The notes under the pieces were generated by a model that saw only the letters and a program-made list of their open reading frames with translations, had not been told where the DNA came from and ran no database searches. The position numbers were made by a program, and so were the translations under genes. Positions 47,465 through 57,958 of a stretch of 64,000 nucleotides of DNA are shown piece after piece; the stretch's first letter is position 1, and each line of letters begins with the position of its first letter. Where the stretch lies: positions 1 to 64,000 of the forward strand of contig JAHZHC010000007.1 of NCBI GenBank assembly GCA_019420505.1. The letters are read 5' to 3'. The DNA comes from Ruminococcus sp. GTDB lineage: Bacteria > Bacillota > Clostridia > Oscillospirales > Ruminococcaceae.

Positions 47465-48109
47465 TCATATTTGATGGTCGATGATATTTGCACCGTATGT
47501 CAAACGTAAAAGGCTGTCTCCTAAGTGAACGTTCTGAACAACAATATTGTCATAATCAATGCTCAGGTCATAATGTGAAAAGTTCCAGAAAGCTTTGATT
47601 CCCATGCTTACAAGCTTGTCGGCAATAGATTGCGTGTTGGCTTTGGGAATGCATAGAACCGCAACAAAAGGCGAATTTTCTTTGCAAAACCTTTCAAGCT
47701 CATCTGTGTGAGCAATCTTGATACCGGCAACGTCAATACCGGTTAAATCCGGGTTTACGTCAAAAATGCCGATCAGCTTACAGCCTCTTGTCTCAAAATT
47801 TATGTGAGTTGCTATTGCTCTTCCAAGGTTTCCTGCACCAATCAGTATTGTCTTGAAATTCTTGTCCACACCTAAAATTTTGCCGATTTCATGATGAAGA
47901 TAATCAACATGATATCCATAGCCCTGTTGTCCGAAACCGCCGAAGCAGTTTAGATCCTGTCTTATCTGAGAAGCCGTAAGTTTCATTAAAGCCGACAATT
48001 CTCTTGAAGAAATACGCTCAACTCCCTGTTTTTTTAGTTCGCCTAAAAATCTGTAATAACGAGGAAGCCTTTTTATTACCGACGATGAAATTGAACCGTT
48101 TTTTGGCAT
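47465..48109 (-). CDS. rex: Redox-sensing transcriptional repressor Rex
   Basis: 214 residues. N-terminal winged helix (RISSRELSALMKLTASQIRQ, LNCFGGFGQQGYGY) and C-terminal Rossmann domain with TILIGAGNLGRAIATH that binds NAD+/NADH. Rex releases DNA when NADH is high, de-repressing fermentation genes. The final helix ends RLTYGANIIDHQI. It follows icd by 93 bases on the same strand, perhaps as last gene of acn-icd-rex. Confidence 0.92.
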   Translation of the reverse strand: MPKNGSISSSVIKRLPRYYRFLGELKKQGVERISSRELSALMKLTASQIRQDLNCFGGFGQQGYGYHVDYLHHEIGKILGVDKNFKTILIGAGNLGRAIATHINFETRGCKLIGIFDVNPDLTGIDVAGIKIAHTDELERFCKENSPFVAVLCIPKANTQSIADKLVSMGIKAFWNFSHYDLSIDYDNIVVQNVHLGDSLLRLTYGANIIDHQI

Positions 48110-48202
48110 ATCAATAGACCTTTCTTTTATATTTTAGGCGGCACCGTCAAAATGAAACCGTCCAATTGCTAAAAAGCAGCATAAATCTAAATTTAATTCA
48201 GA

Positions 48203-49417
48203 TTATCCCAAAAGAACCTTTAGTCTTTCGTTTACTTCCTTTAGAAAATCTTCAGTGTTAACCTTTTTCTTGTTTTCCAATGTAGAAAGCAGGTAAAGGT
48301 CGCCGGTCATAACTCCGTCCTCAATAGTCTGAATTGTTGCCTTTTCAAGTTTATCAGCAAAGTCAACAAGCTCAGGAGTTTCATCAAGTTCTCCTCTTTT
48401 GCGGAGAGCGCCTGTCCATGCAAAAAGTGTAGCAACGGAATTCGTTGAGGTTTCCTCGCCTTTTAAATGCTTGTAATAGTGGCGCTGAACAGTACCGTGA
48501 GCAGCCTCATATTCATACACACCGTCAGGAGACACAAGAACTGAAGTCATCATAGCAAGTGAACCGTAAGCAGTAGCCACCATGTCGGACATAACATCAC
48601 CGTCATAGTTCTTGCAAGCCCAGATATAACCTCCGTTTGAACGGATAACTCTTGCAACGGCGTCATCAATAAGAGTGTAGAAATATTCAATGCCGGCAGC
48701 TTCAAATTTTTCTTTATATTCAGCGTCAAAAATCTCTTGGAAAATATCTTTGAATGTGTGATCATATTTCTTGGATATGGTATCCTTTGTTGCAAACCAA
48801 ACATCCTGTTTTGTGTCAAGAGCAAAATTAAAGCATGCTCTTGCAAAAGAACCTATTGAGTCAGCACGGTTGTGAAGTCCCTGAATAATTCCGTCAGTAC
48901 CGTTAAATTCGTGAATAGTTTCCTTAGAAACATTGCCGTCCTTGTCTGTAAGAACAAGCTCAGCCTTTGATCCCTCAGGACATTTCATTTCAACGTTTTT
49001 ATAAACATCGCCGTAAGCATGACGGGCAATGGTGATAGGCTTTGTCCAGGTCGGAATGTAAGGAGTGATTCCCTTGACAAGAATAGGTGTTCTGAAAACA
49101 GTACCGTCAAGCATAGCTCTTATAGTACCGTTAGGTGATTTCCACATTTCCTTAAGATTATATTCAGGCATTCTTGCTGCATTAGGTGTGATAGTTGCAC
49201 ATTTAACAGCAACTCCGTATTTTTTTGTAGCATTAGCTGAATCAATTGTAACCTGATCGTTGGTTTCGTTTCTGTGAACAAGACCCAGATCATAATATTC
49301 TGTATTAAGATCAATATAAGGGGTTAGAAGAATGTCTTTGATTTCCTGCCAGATAATTCTGGTCATTTCATCTCCGTCCATTTCGACAAGCGGTGTTTTC
49401 ATCTGAATTTTTGCCAT
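48203..49417 (-). CDS. icd: Isocitrate dehydrogenase (NADP-type, subfamily II-like)
   Basis: 404 residues. Oxidises isocitrate to 2-oxoglutarate. The eukaryote-like (type II homodimer) form is recognised from [50 protein letters not shown] and [20 protein letters not shown]. Complete. With aconitase upstream it supplies 2-oxoglutarate for glutamate. Confidence 0.93.
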   Translation of the reverse strand: MAKIQMKTPLVEMDGDEMTRIIWQEIKDILLTPYIDLNTEYYDLGLVHRNETNDQVTIDSANATKKYGVAVKCATITPNAARMPEYNLKEMWKSPNGTIRAMLDGTVFRTPILVKGITPYIPTWTKPITIARHAYGDVYKNVEMKCPEGSKAELVLTDKDGNVSKETIHEFNGTDGIIQGLHNRADSIGSFARACFNFALDTKQDVWFATKDTISKKYDHTFKDIFQEIFDAEYKEKFEAAGIEYFYTLIDDAVARVIRSNGGYIWACKNYDGDVMSDMVATAYGSLAMMTSVLVSPDGVYEYEAAHGTVQRHYYKHLKGEETSTNSVATLFAWTGALRKRGELDETPELVDFADKLEKATIQTIEDGVMTGDLYLLSTLENKKKVNTEDFLKEVNERLKVLLG

Positions 49418-49534
49418 GTTTATTACCTCCGTCTTTGTAAATGTTATATTATAACGATAGACATTACAGCTGCCGATACACCGGGAATATCCCGAAACAG
49501 AAAATATACGGCAGGTATTTCTGAAAAAATTAAT

Positions 49535-51472
49535 TTACTTTAGGCTTTCTCTTGTATAATCAAGAAGTCCTCCTGCAAGGACAATGTCCTTAGTTCTGCC
49601 TGTAAGCTCGCAGAGAACAGGAATCTCGGCGCCTGTTGTTTTGTTGATTACAGTAAGCTGTGTTTTGTCAGCTTCAATATCCTTGCGTACGTCAGCGAGT
49701 ACAATTTCGTCTCCCTGAGAAATCTTATCATAATCGGCTTCGTTAACAAATGTAAGAGGAAGAATTCCGGCATTGATAAGGTTTGCTCTGTGGATTCTTG
49801 CAAAGGATTTTACCAAAACTGCTTTGATACCCAGATAAAGAGGAGCAAGCGCTGCATGTTCACGGGAAGAACCCTGACCGTAGTTTGAGCCGCCGACAAT
49901 AATTGATTTGCCCATATTTTTTGCACGTCTTGGAAATTCCTCATCACATACTGTAAAGCAGTGCTGTGAAATAGCAGGAATATTTGAACGCAGAGGAAGA
50001 ATTTTTGCACCGGCAGGCATAATGTGGTCAGTTGTTATATTATCGCCAACTTTAAGAGAAACCTTGCATTCAATGCTCTCGTCAAGCGGTGAAGTTTCAG
50101 GGAAAGGCTTGATATTCGGACCTCTGAGGACTTCAACTGATTCCATATCATCTTCAGCAGCAGGCGGTGTAACCATATTATCATTGATTTCAAAGTGTTC
50201 GGGAAGCTTGAATTCAGGCATTTCTCCCAGAGTTCTTGGGTCGGTAAGCACGCCTGAAAGTGCTGATGCAGCAGCAAGCTCAGGAGAAACAAGATAAATC
50301 TGTCCGTCCTTTGTTCCTGAACGTCCTTCAAAGTTTCTGTTAAATGTTCTTAAGGAAATACCCTTTGAATTAGGGGATTGTCCCATACCGATACATGGAC
50401 CGCAAGCTGATTCAAGAATTCTTGCACCGGCGTCGATCATATCGGAAAGCGCTCCGTTCTGAGCCAACATATTAAGAACCTGCTTAGAACCGGGAGCAAT
50501 AGAAAGAGATACGTCCGGATGAATCGTTTTGCCCTTGAGGATATGAGCAACCTTCATCATATCTACAAAAGATGAGTTAGTGCATGAACCGATACATACC
50601 TGATCGATCTTCATCGGACCGAGTTCATCACAGGTTTTGATATTATCAGGTGAATGCGGACAAGCAGCCATAGGAACAAGCTCAGAAAGGTCAATTGTAA
50701 GCTCTTCATCATAAATTGCGTCGTCGTCGGCTTTTAATTCTGTCCAGACATCAGCTCTGTCCTGTGCCTTAAGGAATTCAAGAGTAATTTCATCTGAAGG
50801 GAAGATGGATGTTGTTGCACCCAGTTCAGCACCCATATTTGTAATAGTTGCTCTTTCAGGAACAGACAAGGTTTTGACGCCTTCGCCGCAGTATTCAATT
50901 ACCTTTCCCACTCCGCCTTTAACTGAAAGTCTTTTGAGAACTTCAAGGATAACGTCCTTAGCGGCAACCCATGGAGAAAGCTTTCCTGTCAGATTTACCC
51001 TTACTACCTTTGGATAAGTGATATAATAAGCTCCGCCGCCCATTGCGACAGCAACGTCAAGTCCTCCTGCACCGATAGCGATCATACCGATACCGCCGCC
51101 TGTAGGAGTATGGCTGTCTGAGCCGATAAGTGTTTTTCCGGGAACTCCGAATCTTTCGAGGTGAACCTGATGACAGATTCCATTGCCGGGACGTGAAAAA
51201 TAAATACCGTGCTTTTTAGCTACAGATCCGATAAAACGGTGATCGTCAGCATTTTCAAAGCCGGACTGAAGTGTATTATGGTCGATATAAGCAACCGAAC
51301 GTTCTGTTTTAACTCTCGGAACACCCATAGCTTCAAATTCGAGATAAGCCATTGTTCCTGTTGCGTCCTGGGTCAAGGTCTGGTCTATTCTGATTCCGAT
51401 TTCGCTGCCTTTTACAAATTCTCCGTCAACGAGATGATTTTTCAAGATTTTTTCTGTAAGTGTTAAACCCAT
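49535..51472 (-). CDS. acnA: Aconitate hydratase
   Basis: 645 residues. Interconverts citrate and isocitrate with a [4Fe-4S] cluster. Cluster cysteines lie in VCIGSCTNSSFVDMM and SACGPCIGMGQSPNSKG. Active-site segments are IGSDSHTPTGGGIGMIAIGA and the swivel-domain IIVGGSNYGQGSSREHAALA. Shorter than AcnA of proteobacteria and typical of the mitochondrial-like/anaerobe form. Same strand as icd, 117 bases upstream. Confidence 0.9.
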   Translation of the reverse strand: MGLTLTEKILKNHLVDGEFVKGSEIGIRIDQTLTQDATGTMAYLEFEAMGVPRVKTERSVAYIDHNTLQSGFENADDHRFIGSVAKKHGIYFSRPGNGICHQVHLERFGVPGKTLIGSDSHTPTGGGIGMIAIGAGGLDVAVAMGGGAYYITYPKVVRVNLTGKLSPWVAAKDVILEVLKRLSVKGGVGKVIEYCGEGVKTLSVPERATITNMGAELGATTSIFPSDEITLEFLKAQDRADVWTELKADDDAIYDEELTIDLSELVPMAACPHSPDNIKTCDELGPMKIDQVCIGSCTNSSFVDMMKVAHILKGKTIHPDVSLSIAPGSKQVLNMLAQNGALSDMIDAGARILESACGPCIGMGQSPNSKGISLRTFNRNFEGRSGTKDGQIYLVSPELAAASALSGVLTDPRTLGEMPEFKLPEHFEINDNMVTPPAAEDDMESVEVLRGPNIKPFPETSPLDESIECKVSLKVGDNITTDHIMPAGAKILPLRSNIPAISQHCFTVCDEEFPRRAKNMGKSIIVGGSNYGQGSSREHAALAPLYLGIKAVLVKSFARIHRANLINAGILPLTFVNEADYDKISQGDEIVLADVRKDIEADKTQLTVINKTTGAEIPVLCELTGRTKDIVLAGGLLDYTRESLK

Positions 51473-51571
51473 AGAGAAACATTCCTTTCACAATATGATT
51501 TAGGCGATATCCATCTTTGTTTAATGCAATGAATAAATGATGATACTTCCTATATTTAATATACATTTATT

Positions 51572-51600
51572 ATTTTACTCTATTAAGACAAGTTTGTCAA
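51572..51600 (-). promoter_or_regulatory. Promoter of acn
   Basis: Minus strand: TTGACA (51600-51595), 17 bases, TAAAAT (51577-51572). The -35 region overlaps the near-palindrome GACAAGTTTGTC, a possible operator. Confidence 0.65.
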
Positions 51601-51804
51601 GAAAATATCAAACTCAGGAGCAATTTTTGATTATTTGAACAATAAAACTTACTGACATAATGCTTTACTGCATTAAATTGACTATTCTTATTATTGTTAT
51701 TGCGGGTTTTGATATGTTAAAATAAAATTGTTAATATTCTGTAAATGTTTTGCAGGAAACAGTCATAGAAATTCAGAATATCTTGAATCGCATAGGTTGC
51801 TCCC

Positions 51805-51833
51805 TTGACTTTTTTTATGCGGTGTGGTATCAT
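51805..51833 (+). promoter_or_regulatory. Promoter of the tepA operon
   Basis: TTGACT (51805-51810), 17 bases, TATCAT (51828-51833). The remaining bases 51601-51804 show no gene. Confidence 0.6.
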
Positions 51834-51913
51834 AAAAAGTAGTTTGGCGGAATTCCTGCATATTTTTCCCGAAAGTCGGATATAATAAGCTAAAACGCTT
51901 ATGGAGGACGGCT

Positions 51914-52639
51914 ATGATTAAGAATAATAACGGGAATGAAAACGGTGAAGCAAATCAGAATGAGGATAATATTGAGTCCAAAAAAATGGACGAGATAAAG
52001 GAATATGGACAGGTTGCAATACCCAATGCCAAGCATTTGATACACTGTCTTAATATTATCGGTCAGGTTGAGGGACATTATATTCTTCCCCCTCAGAACA
52101 AGACAACAAAATATGAACACATAATCCCTGCTCTTGTAGCGATTGAACAGGATCTTTCCATTGAAGGCCTTGTGATTATTCTCAATACTGTGGGCGGAGA
52201 TGTAGAAGCCGGGCTGGCTATTGCCGAGCTTATTGCGAGCATGAAAACACCTACGGTTTCTTTAGTGGTGGGTGGAGGACATTCTATAGGTGTGCCTTTG
52301 GCTGTTTGCGCCAAAAAATCATTTATTGTACCGTCGGCTACTATGACGATTCATCCTGTGAGAATGAACGGACTTGTTTTGGGTATTCCACAGACGCTGT
52401 CTTATTTTGATAAAATGCAGGACAGAATTATCAGGTTCGTTACTGAAAACTCCAATATCAGTCCGGATAAGTTCCGTGAATATATGATGTCAACGGGTGA
52501 ACTGATGATGGATGTAGGTTCTGTGCTTGATGGTGAAACTGCTGTTGAATGCGGACTTATCGACAAGCTGGGAGGACTTTCAGACGCTGTTGAATGTCTT
52601 TATGATATGATTGAAAACTCACCGAAGGATAAGAAATGA
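51914..52639 (+). CDS. tepA: TepA-like ClpP-family serine protease
   Basis: 241 residues. ClpP/crotonase fold: IEGLVIILNTVGGDVEAGLA, catalytic Ser in VVGGGHSIGVPLAVCA, His in MTIHPVRMNG. The N-terminal ~60 residues are a charged extension (NNNGNENGEANQNEDNIESK) seen in TepA (YmfB). In Bacillus tepA-ylzJ-spoIIIE are neighbours, as here. Proposed roles are signal-peptide degradation or help in protein translocation. GGAGGACGGCT precedes the start. Confidence 0.85.
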   Translation: MIKNNNGNENGEANQNEDNIESKKMDEIKEYGQVAIPNAKHLIHCLNIIGQVEGHYILPPQNKTTKYEHIIPALVAIEQDLSIEGLVIILNTVGGDVEAGLAIAELIASMKTPTVSLVVGGGHSIGVPLAVCAKKSFIVPSATMTIHPVRMNGLVLGIPQTLSYFDKMQDRIIRFVTENSNISPDKFREYMMSTGELMMDVGSVLDGETAVECGLIDKLGGLSDAVECLYDMIENSPKDKK

Positions 52640-52646
52640 GGCGGTT

Positions 52647-52787
52647 ATGCTTTATACGATTATAGATATTTATGAGGTTATGAGAACCGATGAGATTTAT
52701 CCGCAGTTTGCAGATAGTGTTTCTGACGACGGCGAAAGACAGAAAAGTGACATGATATGTACCGATCCATATAAGTTTTTACAATAA
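52647..52787 (+). CDS. ylzJ: YlzJ-like protein, 46 aa
   Basis: Starts MLYTIIDIYEVMRTDEIYPQ and ends in DPYKFLQ. The MLYTIIP-type opening and position between tepA and spoIIIE are those of YlzJ. Ribosome site GAGGCGG six bases before ATG. Function unknown. Too short for most gene finders. Confidence 0.75.
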   Translation: MLYTIIDIYEVMRTDEIYPQFADSVSDDGERQKSDMICTDPYKFLQ

Positions 52788-52819
52788 ATTTGACAAGATT
52801 TTATTTACGGAGGAATAAT

Positions 52820-53686
52820 ATGAGCTATATCAATGCAATATTTCAGGCGATCATTCAGGGATTGACGGAATTTCTTCCTGTGTCCAGCTCGGGACATCTG
52901 TCTCTTTATCAGCATTTCACAGGAAACAGCGGTGAGGGTGCGCTGATGTTTTCAGCTATTCTTCATCTCGGAACTCTGGTAGCTGTTTTTATAGCATTCA
53001 GAAAGACGATAATCGCTCTTATAAAGGAATTAGGAGTATTAATTAAGGATATTTTCACAGGAAAGTTCAAATGGAAGGAAATGAACGGCGAGAGGCGCAT
53101 GATTATTATGATAATCATTTCAACAGCTTGTCTTATTCCTTTCTATCTGTTCAAAGACTGGTTTACGGGAATTGCTGAGGACGCAAGCATTTTTGCAGAG
53201 GGAATCTGTTTTCTTTATACTGCCGGAATTTTATATATGTCGGACAGATGCATAAAGAAAAACAAGACCGCTAAGGATATTACGGCGAAGGACGCAGTTA
53301 CAGTCGGATTCTTTCAGGGCATTGCGCTACTTCCAGGAGTTTCACGTTCAGGTTCAACGATTTCATCCGGTTTGTTCACAGGCTTCTCACGTTCAACGGC
53401 TGTGCAGTATTCGTTTATTTTAGGTATCCCGGCAATTCTGGGAGGCTGTCTGTTGGAGGTAAAGGAAGCTGTTGAAACGAATGCTTCTGCCATAAACATA
53501 CCGCAATGCGTTGTAGGTTTTATAGTTGCGGCATTTGTTGGAATATGTGCTATCAAGCTTGTTGATTGGCTTGTTAAATCAGATAAATTCAAGATATTTG
53601 CATATTATACCTTTGGTTTGGGTGCAATAGTTCTTGTGATTGCAATTATTGAAATGATAATCGGTCATCCGGTTACTGTTGCTTAA
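52820..53686 (+). CDS. uppP: Undecaprenyl-diphosphatase
   Basis: 288 residues from ATG 52820 (ACGGAGGAATAAT). Integral membrane enzyme that recycles undecaprenyl pyrophosphate, the carrier for peptidoglycan, and gives bacitracin resistance. Motifs: AIIQGLTEFLPVSSSGHLSL and ALLPGVSRSGSTISSGLFTG, plus about eight membrane helices. Inserted between ylzJ and spoIIIE relative to Bacillus. Confidence 0.93.
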   Translation: MSYINAIFQAIIQGLTEFLPVSSSGHLSLYQHFTGNSGEGALMFSAILHLGTLVAVFIAFRKTIIALIKELGVLIKDIFTGKFKWKEMNGERRMIIMIIISTACLIPFYLFKDWFTGIAEDASIFAEGICFLYTAGILYMSDRCIKKNKTAKDITAKDAVTVGFFQGIALLPGVSRSGSTISSGLFTGFSRSTAVQYSFILGIPAILGGCLLEVKEAVETNASAINIPQCVVGFIVAAFVGICAIKLVDWLVKSDKFKIFAYYTFGLGAIVLVIAIIEMIIGHPVTVA

Positions 53687-53699
53687 TACATAAAAAATG

Positions 53700-53727
53700 G
53701 GGAGTCCTTGGCGGACTCCCGTTTTCC
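53700..53727 (+). terminator. Terminator after uppP
   Basis: GGGAGTCC (53700-53707), loop TTGGC, GGACTCCC (53713-53720), then GTTTTCC. Confidence 0.75.
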
Positions 53728-53771
53728 TTAAATAAAAAGACGTTTTTGGTTGAGAAAGGATTGGTTTTATA

Positions 53772-56270
53772 ATGGCGGCAAAAAAATCACCGTCAGCGAA
53801 AACTGCTGCAAGAAAAGGAAAGAGCAGTTCTAAGTCTGCTGTAAAAAGCAAAAAAACAAATACTGCGTCAAAGAGTACGTCAAATAAATCTAATTCCGCC
53901 GCTAATGATGTTCGTGCACAGGAGAACAGGCGCTTTTGGTCATACATACTTTTTTTCTACGGTATTTTAGAGTTTTTTATTACCTTTGTTAAGGGCGACG
54001 GGCTTTGGACAAGGCTATATGAGTTCAACAGGGGCGTATTCGGCATATCAGTCTTTTTGTTTGCTCCGCTTATAATATATGTCGCTGTGCTTATTGCAAC
54101 GGATAAATCACATAATACAGTTGTGGCAAAGGTAGTCGAAGGTCTGATTCTGATGTTTTTAATCAGCGGTGCGGCGCAAATTCTTTTTGTGGGCAGCGTT
54201 GAAGGTGTTGGATTTATCTCAAAGCTGAAAAATTTATATTATGACGGTACAGAGCTAAACGGCGGAGGAATTGCAGGCGCTTTGCTGGGATGGCCTTTGC
54301 TTGCGGCATTCAAACGGGTGGGCGCTGCGATAGTTATAATATTGCTGGCGTTTACGTTTATTATGCTTCTGACAAATATAACGCTTCCTCAGCTTTTCGG
54401 ATTTTTGACAAAGCCTTTTGTGGGCAGTTATAAGGCTGTCAGCAGAGAACGTGAGGAGAGGGCGTCAAGACCGCCTCGTGAGCGTAATGTCAAAGAAAAG
54501 AAAAACGACAAAGACTATCGTGTTGATATTGCTAAATATTATCAGGAGGATATTGATCAGACGGAGGGTGAGAATACTCCGATAACAGAGGACGAACTTT
54601 TGCCGTTTGAAGCTGATGGTAAACCTTATACTGAAAAAGAGTCTGAAGCAAAAAATAAGGCTGCTGAAAAGAGAGAGCTTGAAAAAATTGCAAAGAAGGC
54701 TGTTTCAAAGGACAGCGGAGATAATGAGATAAAAACAGAGAATAAACCTGTTTATGTTGAACAGAACGGTCAGACGACGCTGTTTGAAAAAGAAGAATCT
54801 GTTTCAACTTATACATATCCGCCTGTGGATATATTGAAATTTTCTTCAAATACTACTGCTCCGGAACTGGCGCAGAAGGAAATCATGGAAAAAAGCGAAA
54901 AGCTTGTGGAAACTCTTGAAACATTCGGTGTTAAAACAAGAATTATCGGTATTCACAGGGGCCCGTCGGTTACAAGATATGAACTTCAGCCTGCGGCTGG
55001 AGTAAAGGTAAAGCAGATTACTAATCTTGCAGATGATATTGCTCTTAACCTTGCGGCAAACGGGGTAAGAATCGAAGCTCCCATTCCCGGAAAGGCTGCA
55101 ATAGGTATTGAAATACCTAATAATCACCGTGACAGCGTTTCAATGCGTGAGCTTATTGACAGTGAAGATTACCGAAATGCAAAAGGCAAGCTGACATTTG
55201 CTGTCGGCAAGGACATTGAGGGTAAAATAGTTATCGGAGACATTGCCTCGATGCCTCATATGCTTATTGCAGGTACTACCGGTTCGGGTAAATCTGTATT
55301 TACAAATTCAATTATACTCAACATCTTGTTTCATGCTTCACCGGAGGAAGTAAAGCTTATTCTCATTGACCCGAAAAAGGTTGAATTTCCGATGTATAAC
55401 GGAATTCCTCATCTGCTTATTCCTGTTGTTACCGAACCGTTGAAGGCGGCCGGAGCACTTGGTTGGGCTGTGAATGAAATGATGAGAAGATATAAGCTTT
55501 TTGAGGCGAACGGAACTAAAAATCTTGAGGATTATAATCAATTTGTCGATGAAAATCCTGAATTGGATAGAAAGAAGCTGGCACAGATCGTTATAATTGT
55601 GGACGAGTTTGCCGATCTTATGCTTGCGGCTAAATCTGAAGTAGAAGAATCGGTAATGAGGCTTGCACAGCTTGCCCGTGCGGCAGGAATGCATATGCTT
55701 ATTGCTACACAATCGCCGAGGGTGGATGTCCTCACAGGTCTTATCAAGGCTAACATACCGAGCCGTACGGCGCTTTCGGTTTCCAATAATACTGATTCCA
55801 GAGTTATTTTAGACGAGGTCGGTGCAGAGAAATTGCTGGGAAAGGGCGACATGCTTTATAAGCCTGTGGGAATGCCGAAGCCTGTGCGAATTCAAAGCGG
55901 TTTTGCTTCTACTGCTGAAATAAGAAATCTTGTAAACTTCCTTAAAAATGAAAAGGAAACCGAATACAGTGAAGAGGTTATTCACGAGGTTGAACAGAAT
56001 ATGCCTCAGCCTAAGACAAGCGCTGTTTCAGATGATATTTCTATTGGAACAGGTGATGAGCTTACAAATCAGGCAATTACCATAATAGTAGAAACGGGCA
56101 ACGCTTCAACTGCATTTTTACAAAGAAAGCTGAAGCTTGGATTCCCGAGAGCGGCAAGAATTATGGACGAGATCGAGGAAATGGGTATTATCGGACCTCA
56201 GGAAGGCTCGAAGCCGAGAAAGATAAATATTACCAAAGAAGAATGGTATGAACGACAGGGAATGTCTTAA
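53772..56270 (+). CDS. spoIIIE: FtsK/SpoIIIE-family DNA translocase
   Basis: 832 residues. Lys/Ser-rich start, then about four membrane helices (~60-200), a charged linker (~215-355), and the motor. Alpha/beta domains: KLVETLETFGVKTRIIGIHR, AGTTGSGKSVFTNSIILNIL (Walker A), IVIIVDEFADLMLAAKSEVE (Walker B). The C-terminal gamma winged helix (GNASTAFLQRKLKLGFPRAA) reads SRS/KOPS-type signals. Moves chromosome through the septum during division or sporulation. Complete. Confidence 0.93.
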   Translation: MAAKKSPSAKTAARKGKSSSKSAVKSKKTNTASKSTSNKSNSAANDVRAQENRRFWSYILFFYGILEFFITFVKGDGLWTRLYEFNRGVFGISVFLFAPLIIYVAVLIATDKSHNTVVAKVVEGLILMFLISGAAQILFVGSVEGVGFISKLKNLYYDGTELNGGGIAGALLGWPLLAAFKRVGAAIVIILLAFTFIMLLTNITLPQLFGFLTKPFVGSYKAVSREREERASRPPRERNVKEKKNDKDYRVDIAKYYQEDIDQTEGENTPITEDELLPFEADGKPYTEKESEAKNKAAEKRELEKIAKKAVSKDSGDNEIKTENKPVYVEQNGQTTLFEKEESVSTYTYPPVDILKFSSNTTAPELAQKEIMEKSEKLVETLETFGVKTRIIGIHRGPSVTRYELQPAAGVKVKQITNLADDIALNLAANGVRIEAPIPGKAAIGIEIPNNHRDSVSMRELIDSEDYRNAKGKLTFAVGKDIEGKIVIGDIASMPHMLIAGTTGSGKSVFTNSIILNILFHASPEEVKLILIDPKKVEFPMYNGIPHLLIPVVTEPLKAAGALGWAVNEMMRRYKLFEANGTKNLEDYNQFVDENPELDRKKLAQIVIIVDEFADLMLAAKSEVEESVMRLAQLARAAGMHMLIATQSPRVDVLTGLIKANIPSRTALSVSNNTDSRVILDEVGAEKLLGKGDMLYKPVGMPKPVRIQSGFASTAEIRNLVNFLKNEKETEYSEEVIHEVEQNMPQPKTSAVSDDISIGTGDELTNQAITIIVETGNASTAFLQRKLKLGFPRAARIMDEIEEMGIIGPQEGSKPRKINITKEEWYERQGMS

Positions 56271-56346
56271 GGATTTTGTTCAGCAGTCATAGGTTAAGAC
56301 TAATTAAATCGCATGCAGTTATATGTAAAGTTAATGGAGTGATTTT

Positions 56347-57417
56347 ATGGGTAAGGTAAGGAAAAGGAGTATTAAAAAAATTATATTAATTTTGTTGATT
56401 TCGGTTATTGCATTATTCATAATTGCTTCTGCTGTTTTAGTTCCTGTTCTTATGGGAAAGAATTTCACAAGAGGAGAATACGGAAAGTATACTGTTTCTT
56501 ATAGATATAATGATTATAAAAACAAATATTCGAGAACACCTGTTAGTTTTAAGTCTGGGAAAAATACTTTACAGGGATATATTTACGGTGAAGAAAATGA
56601 CAAGGGATTAATTGTTGTTTCTCATGGAATAGGCGGAGGTCATGAAGGATATATCCAAGAAATAATATGGTTTGTTGATCACGGCTGGCGTGTTTTTGCT
56701 TATGACTGTACGGGAAGCTGCGAAAGCGAGGGCGATGGAACGAGGGGTCTTCCTCAGTCCGCTCTTGATCTTGACAGCGCTCTTACCTACATTGAAAATG
56801 ATGACAGTCTTTCTAAGCTTAAAAAATGTCTGCTTGGTCATAGCTGGGGAGGATATGCGGTTACGGCTGTACTGAACTTTGAACACGAAGCTTCGGCTTC
56901 GGCAAGCATTGCGGGATATGCTGAGCCAATGCAGATGATTCTGGAATTTGCAGAAGGAATGATGGGCAAATTTGCTTATGCGGAATATCCTTTTATATGG
57001 TGCTATAACAAATTTTTATTCGGAGAGAATGCTTCACTTTCTGCAATTGACGGAATCAACAAGTCAGACATACCGGTAATGATTATTCACGGTGAGGACG
57101 ATCAGATGATAGGCTATAATCGTTCAAGTATAATATCCAAAAAGGATGAAATAACGAATCCTAACGTTGAATATTATACGATCAGTGGGAAATACAGCGG
57201 ACATAACAGCATTTTTCAGTCAGAGGAAGTAAATGAATATCTTGAAGGACTTAATAAAGAATTAGAAAATCTCTTAGAGAATTATCCTGACGATAATGTA
57301 CCTGATGATGTTTTAAATAAATTTTATGAAAAAGCTGATAGAGCTAAAGCTAACGGTGTCAATGAAGAAATGATGAATAGAATTAATAATTTCTTTGAAG
57401 AATCTTTAAAGAAATAA
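56347..57417 (+). CDS. Membrane-anchored alpha/beta hydrolase
   Basis: 356 residues. A basic start (KVRKRSIKK) and one membrane helix (IILILLISVIALFIIASAVL) are followed by an alpha/beta hydrolase: LIVVSHGIGGGHEGYIQEII (oxyanion region), nucleophile Ser in CLLGHSWGGYAVTAV, acid Asp near IIHGEDDQMIGYNRS and His in SGHNSIFQSEEVN. The C-terminal ~60 residues are helical and acidic. The substrate is unknown. Confidence 0.82.
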   Translation: MGKVRKRSIKKIILILLISVIALFIIASAVLVPVLMGKNFTRGEYGKYTVSYRYNDYKNKYSRTPVSFKSGKNTLQGYIYGEENDKGLIVVSHGIGGGHEGYIQEIIWFVDHGWRVFAYDCTGSCESEGDGTRGLPQSALDLDSALTYIENDDSLSKLKKCLLGHSWGGYAVTAVLNFEHEASASASIAGYAEPMQMILEFAEGMMGKFAYAEYPFIWCYNKFLFGENASLSAIDGINKSDIPVMIIHGEDDQMIGYNRSSIISKKDEITNPNVEYYTISGKYSGHNSIFQSEEVNEYLEGLNKELENLLENYPDDNVPDDVLNKFYEKADRAKANGVNEEMMNRINNFFEESLKK

Positions 57418-57432
57418 TTGCGTGGAGATATA

Positions 57433-57927
57433 ATGAACATGGAAATCAGAAAATATAACAGTCAGGACGTAATGATGGCAATTGATATATGGAACTGCGT
57501 TGTGGAAGAGGGAAAGGCTTTTCCTCAGCTTGAAACACTTGATGAGGTGTCGGGGGACGAGTTTTTTAAAAGCCAGTCATATACGGGAATTGCTGTTGAT
57601 CTTGATAAAGGCGAAATTGTGGGTCTTTATATTCTTCACCCCAACAATGTGGGAAGATGCGGACATATTTGCAATGCAAGCTATGCTGTTAGATCGGACA
57701 AGCGTGGTTTTCACATTGGTGAAGCATTAGTCAAACACTGTATTAAAACTGCGGGTAATTTAGGCTTTGGTATTTTGCAGTTTAATGCTGTTGTACGTAC
57801 TAATGAAGCGGCTATAAGGCTCTATAAAAAACTTGGATTCAAACAGCTGGGAATTATCCCTAAGGGCTTCCTGATAAAAGACGGAGAATATGAGGATATA
57901 ATTCCGCATTATATTGAGTTGAATTAA
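57433..57927 (+). CDS. GNAT-family N-acetyltransferase
   Basis: 164 residues from ATG 57433 (GTGGAGATATA). Acetyl-CoA binding motif A around RSDKRGFHIGEALVKHCIKT, then FNAVVRTNEAAIRLYKKLGF (motif B). Transfers acetyl to an unknown amine. It begins 15 bases after the hydrolase stop, so probably co-transcribed. Confidence 0.85.
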   Translation: MNMEIRKYNSQDVMMAIDIWNCVVEEGKAFPQLETLDEVSGDEFFKSQSYTGIAVDLDKGEIVGLYILHPNNVGRCGHICNASYAVRSDKRGFHIGEALVKHCIKTAGNLGFGILQFNAVVRTNEAAIRLYKKLGFKQLGIIPKGFLIKDGEYEDIIPHYIELN

Positions 57928-57958
57928 TAATTTTTAATAAATTTTAGGGGTGATTAAC

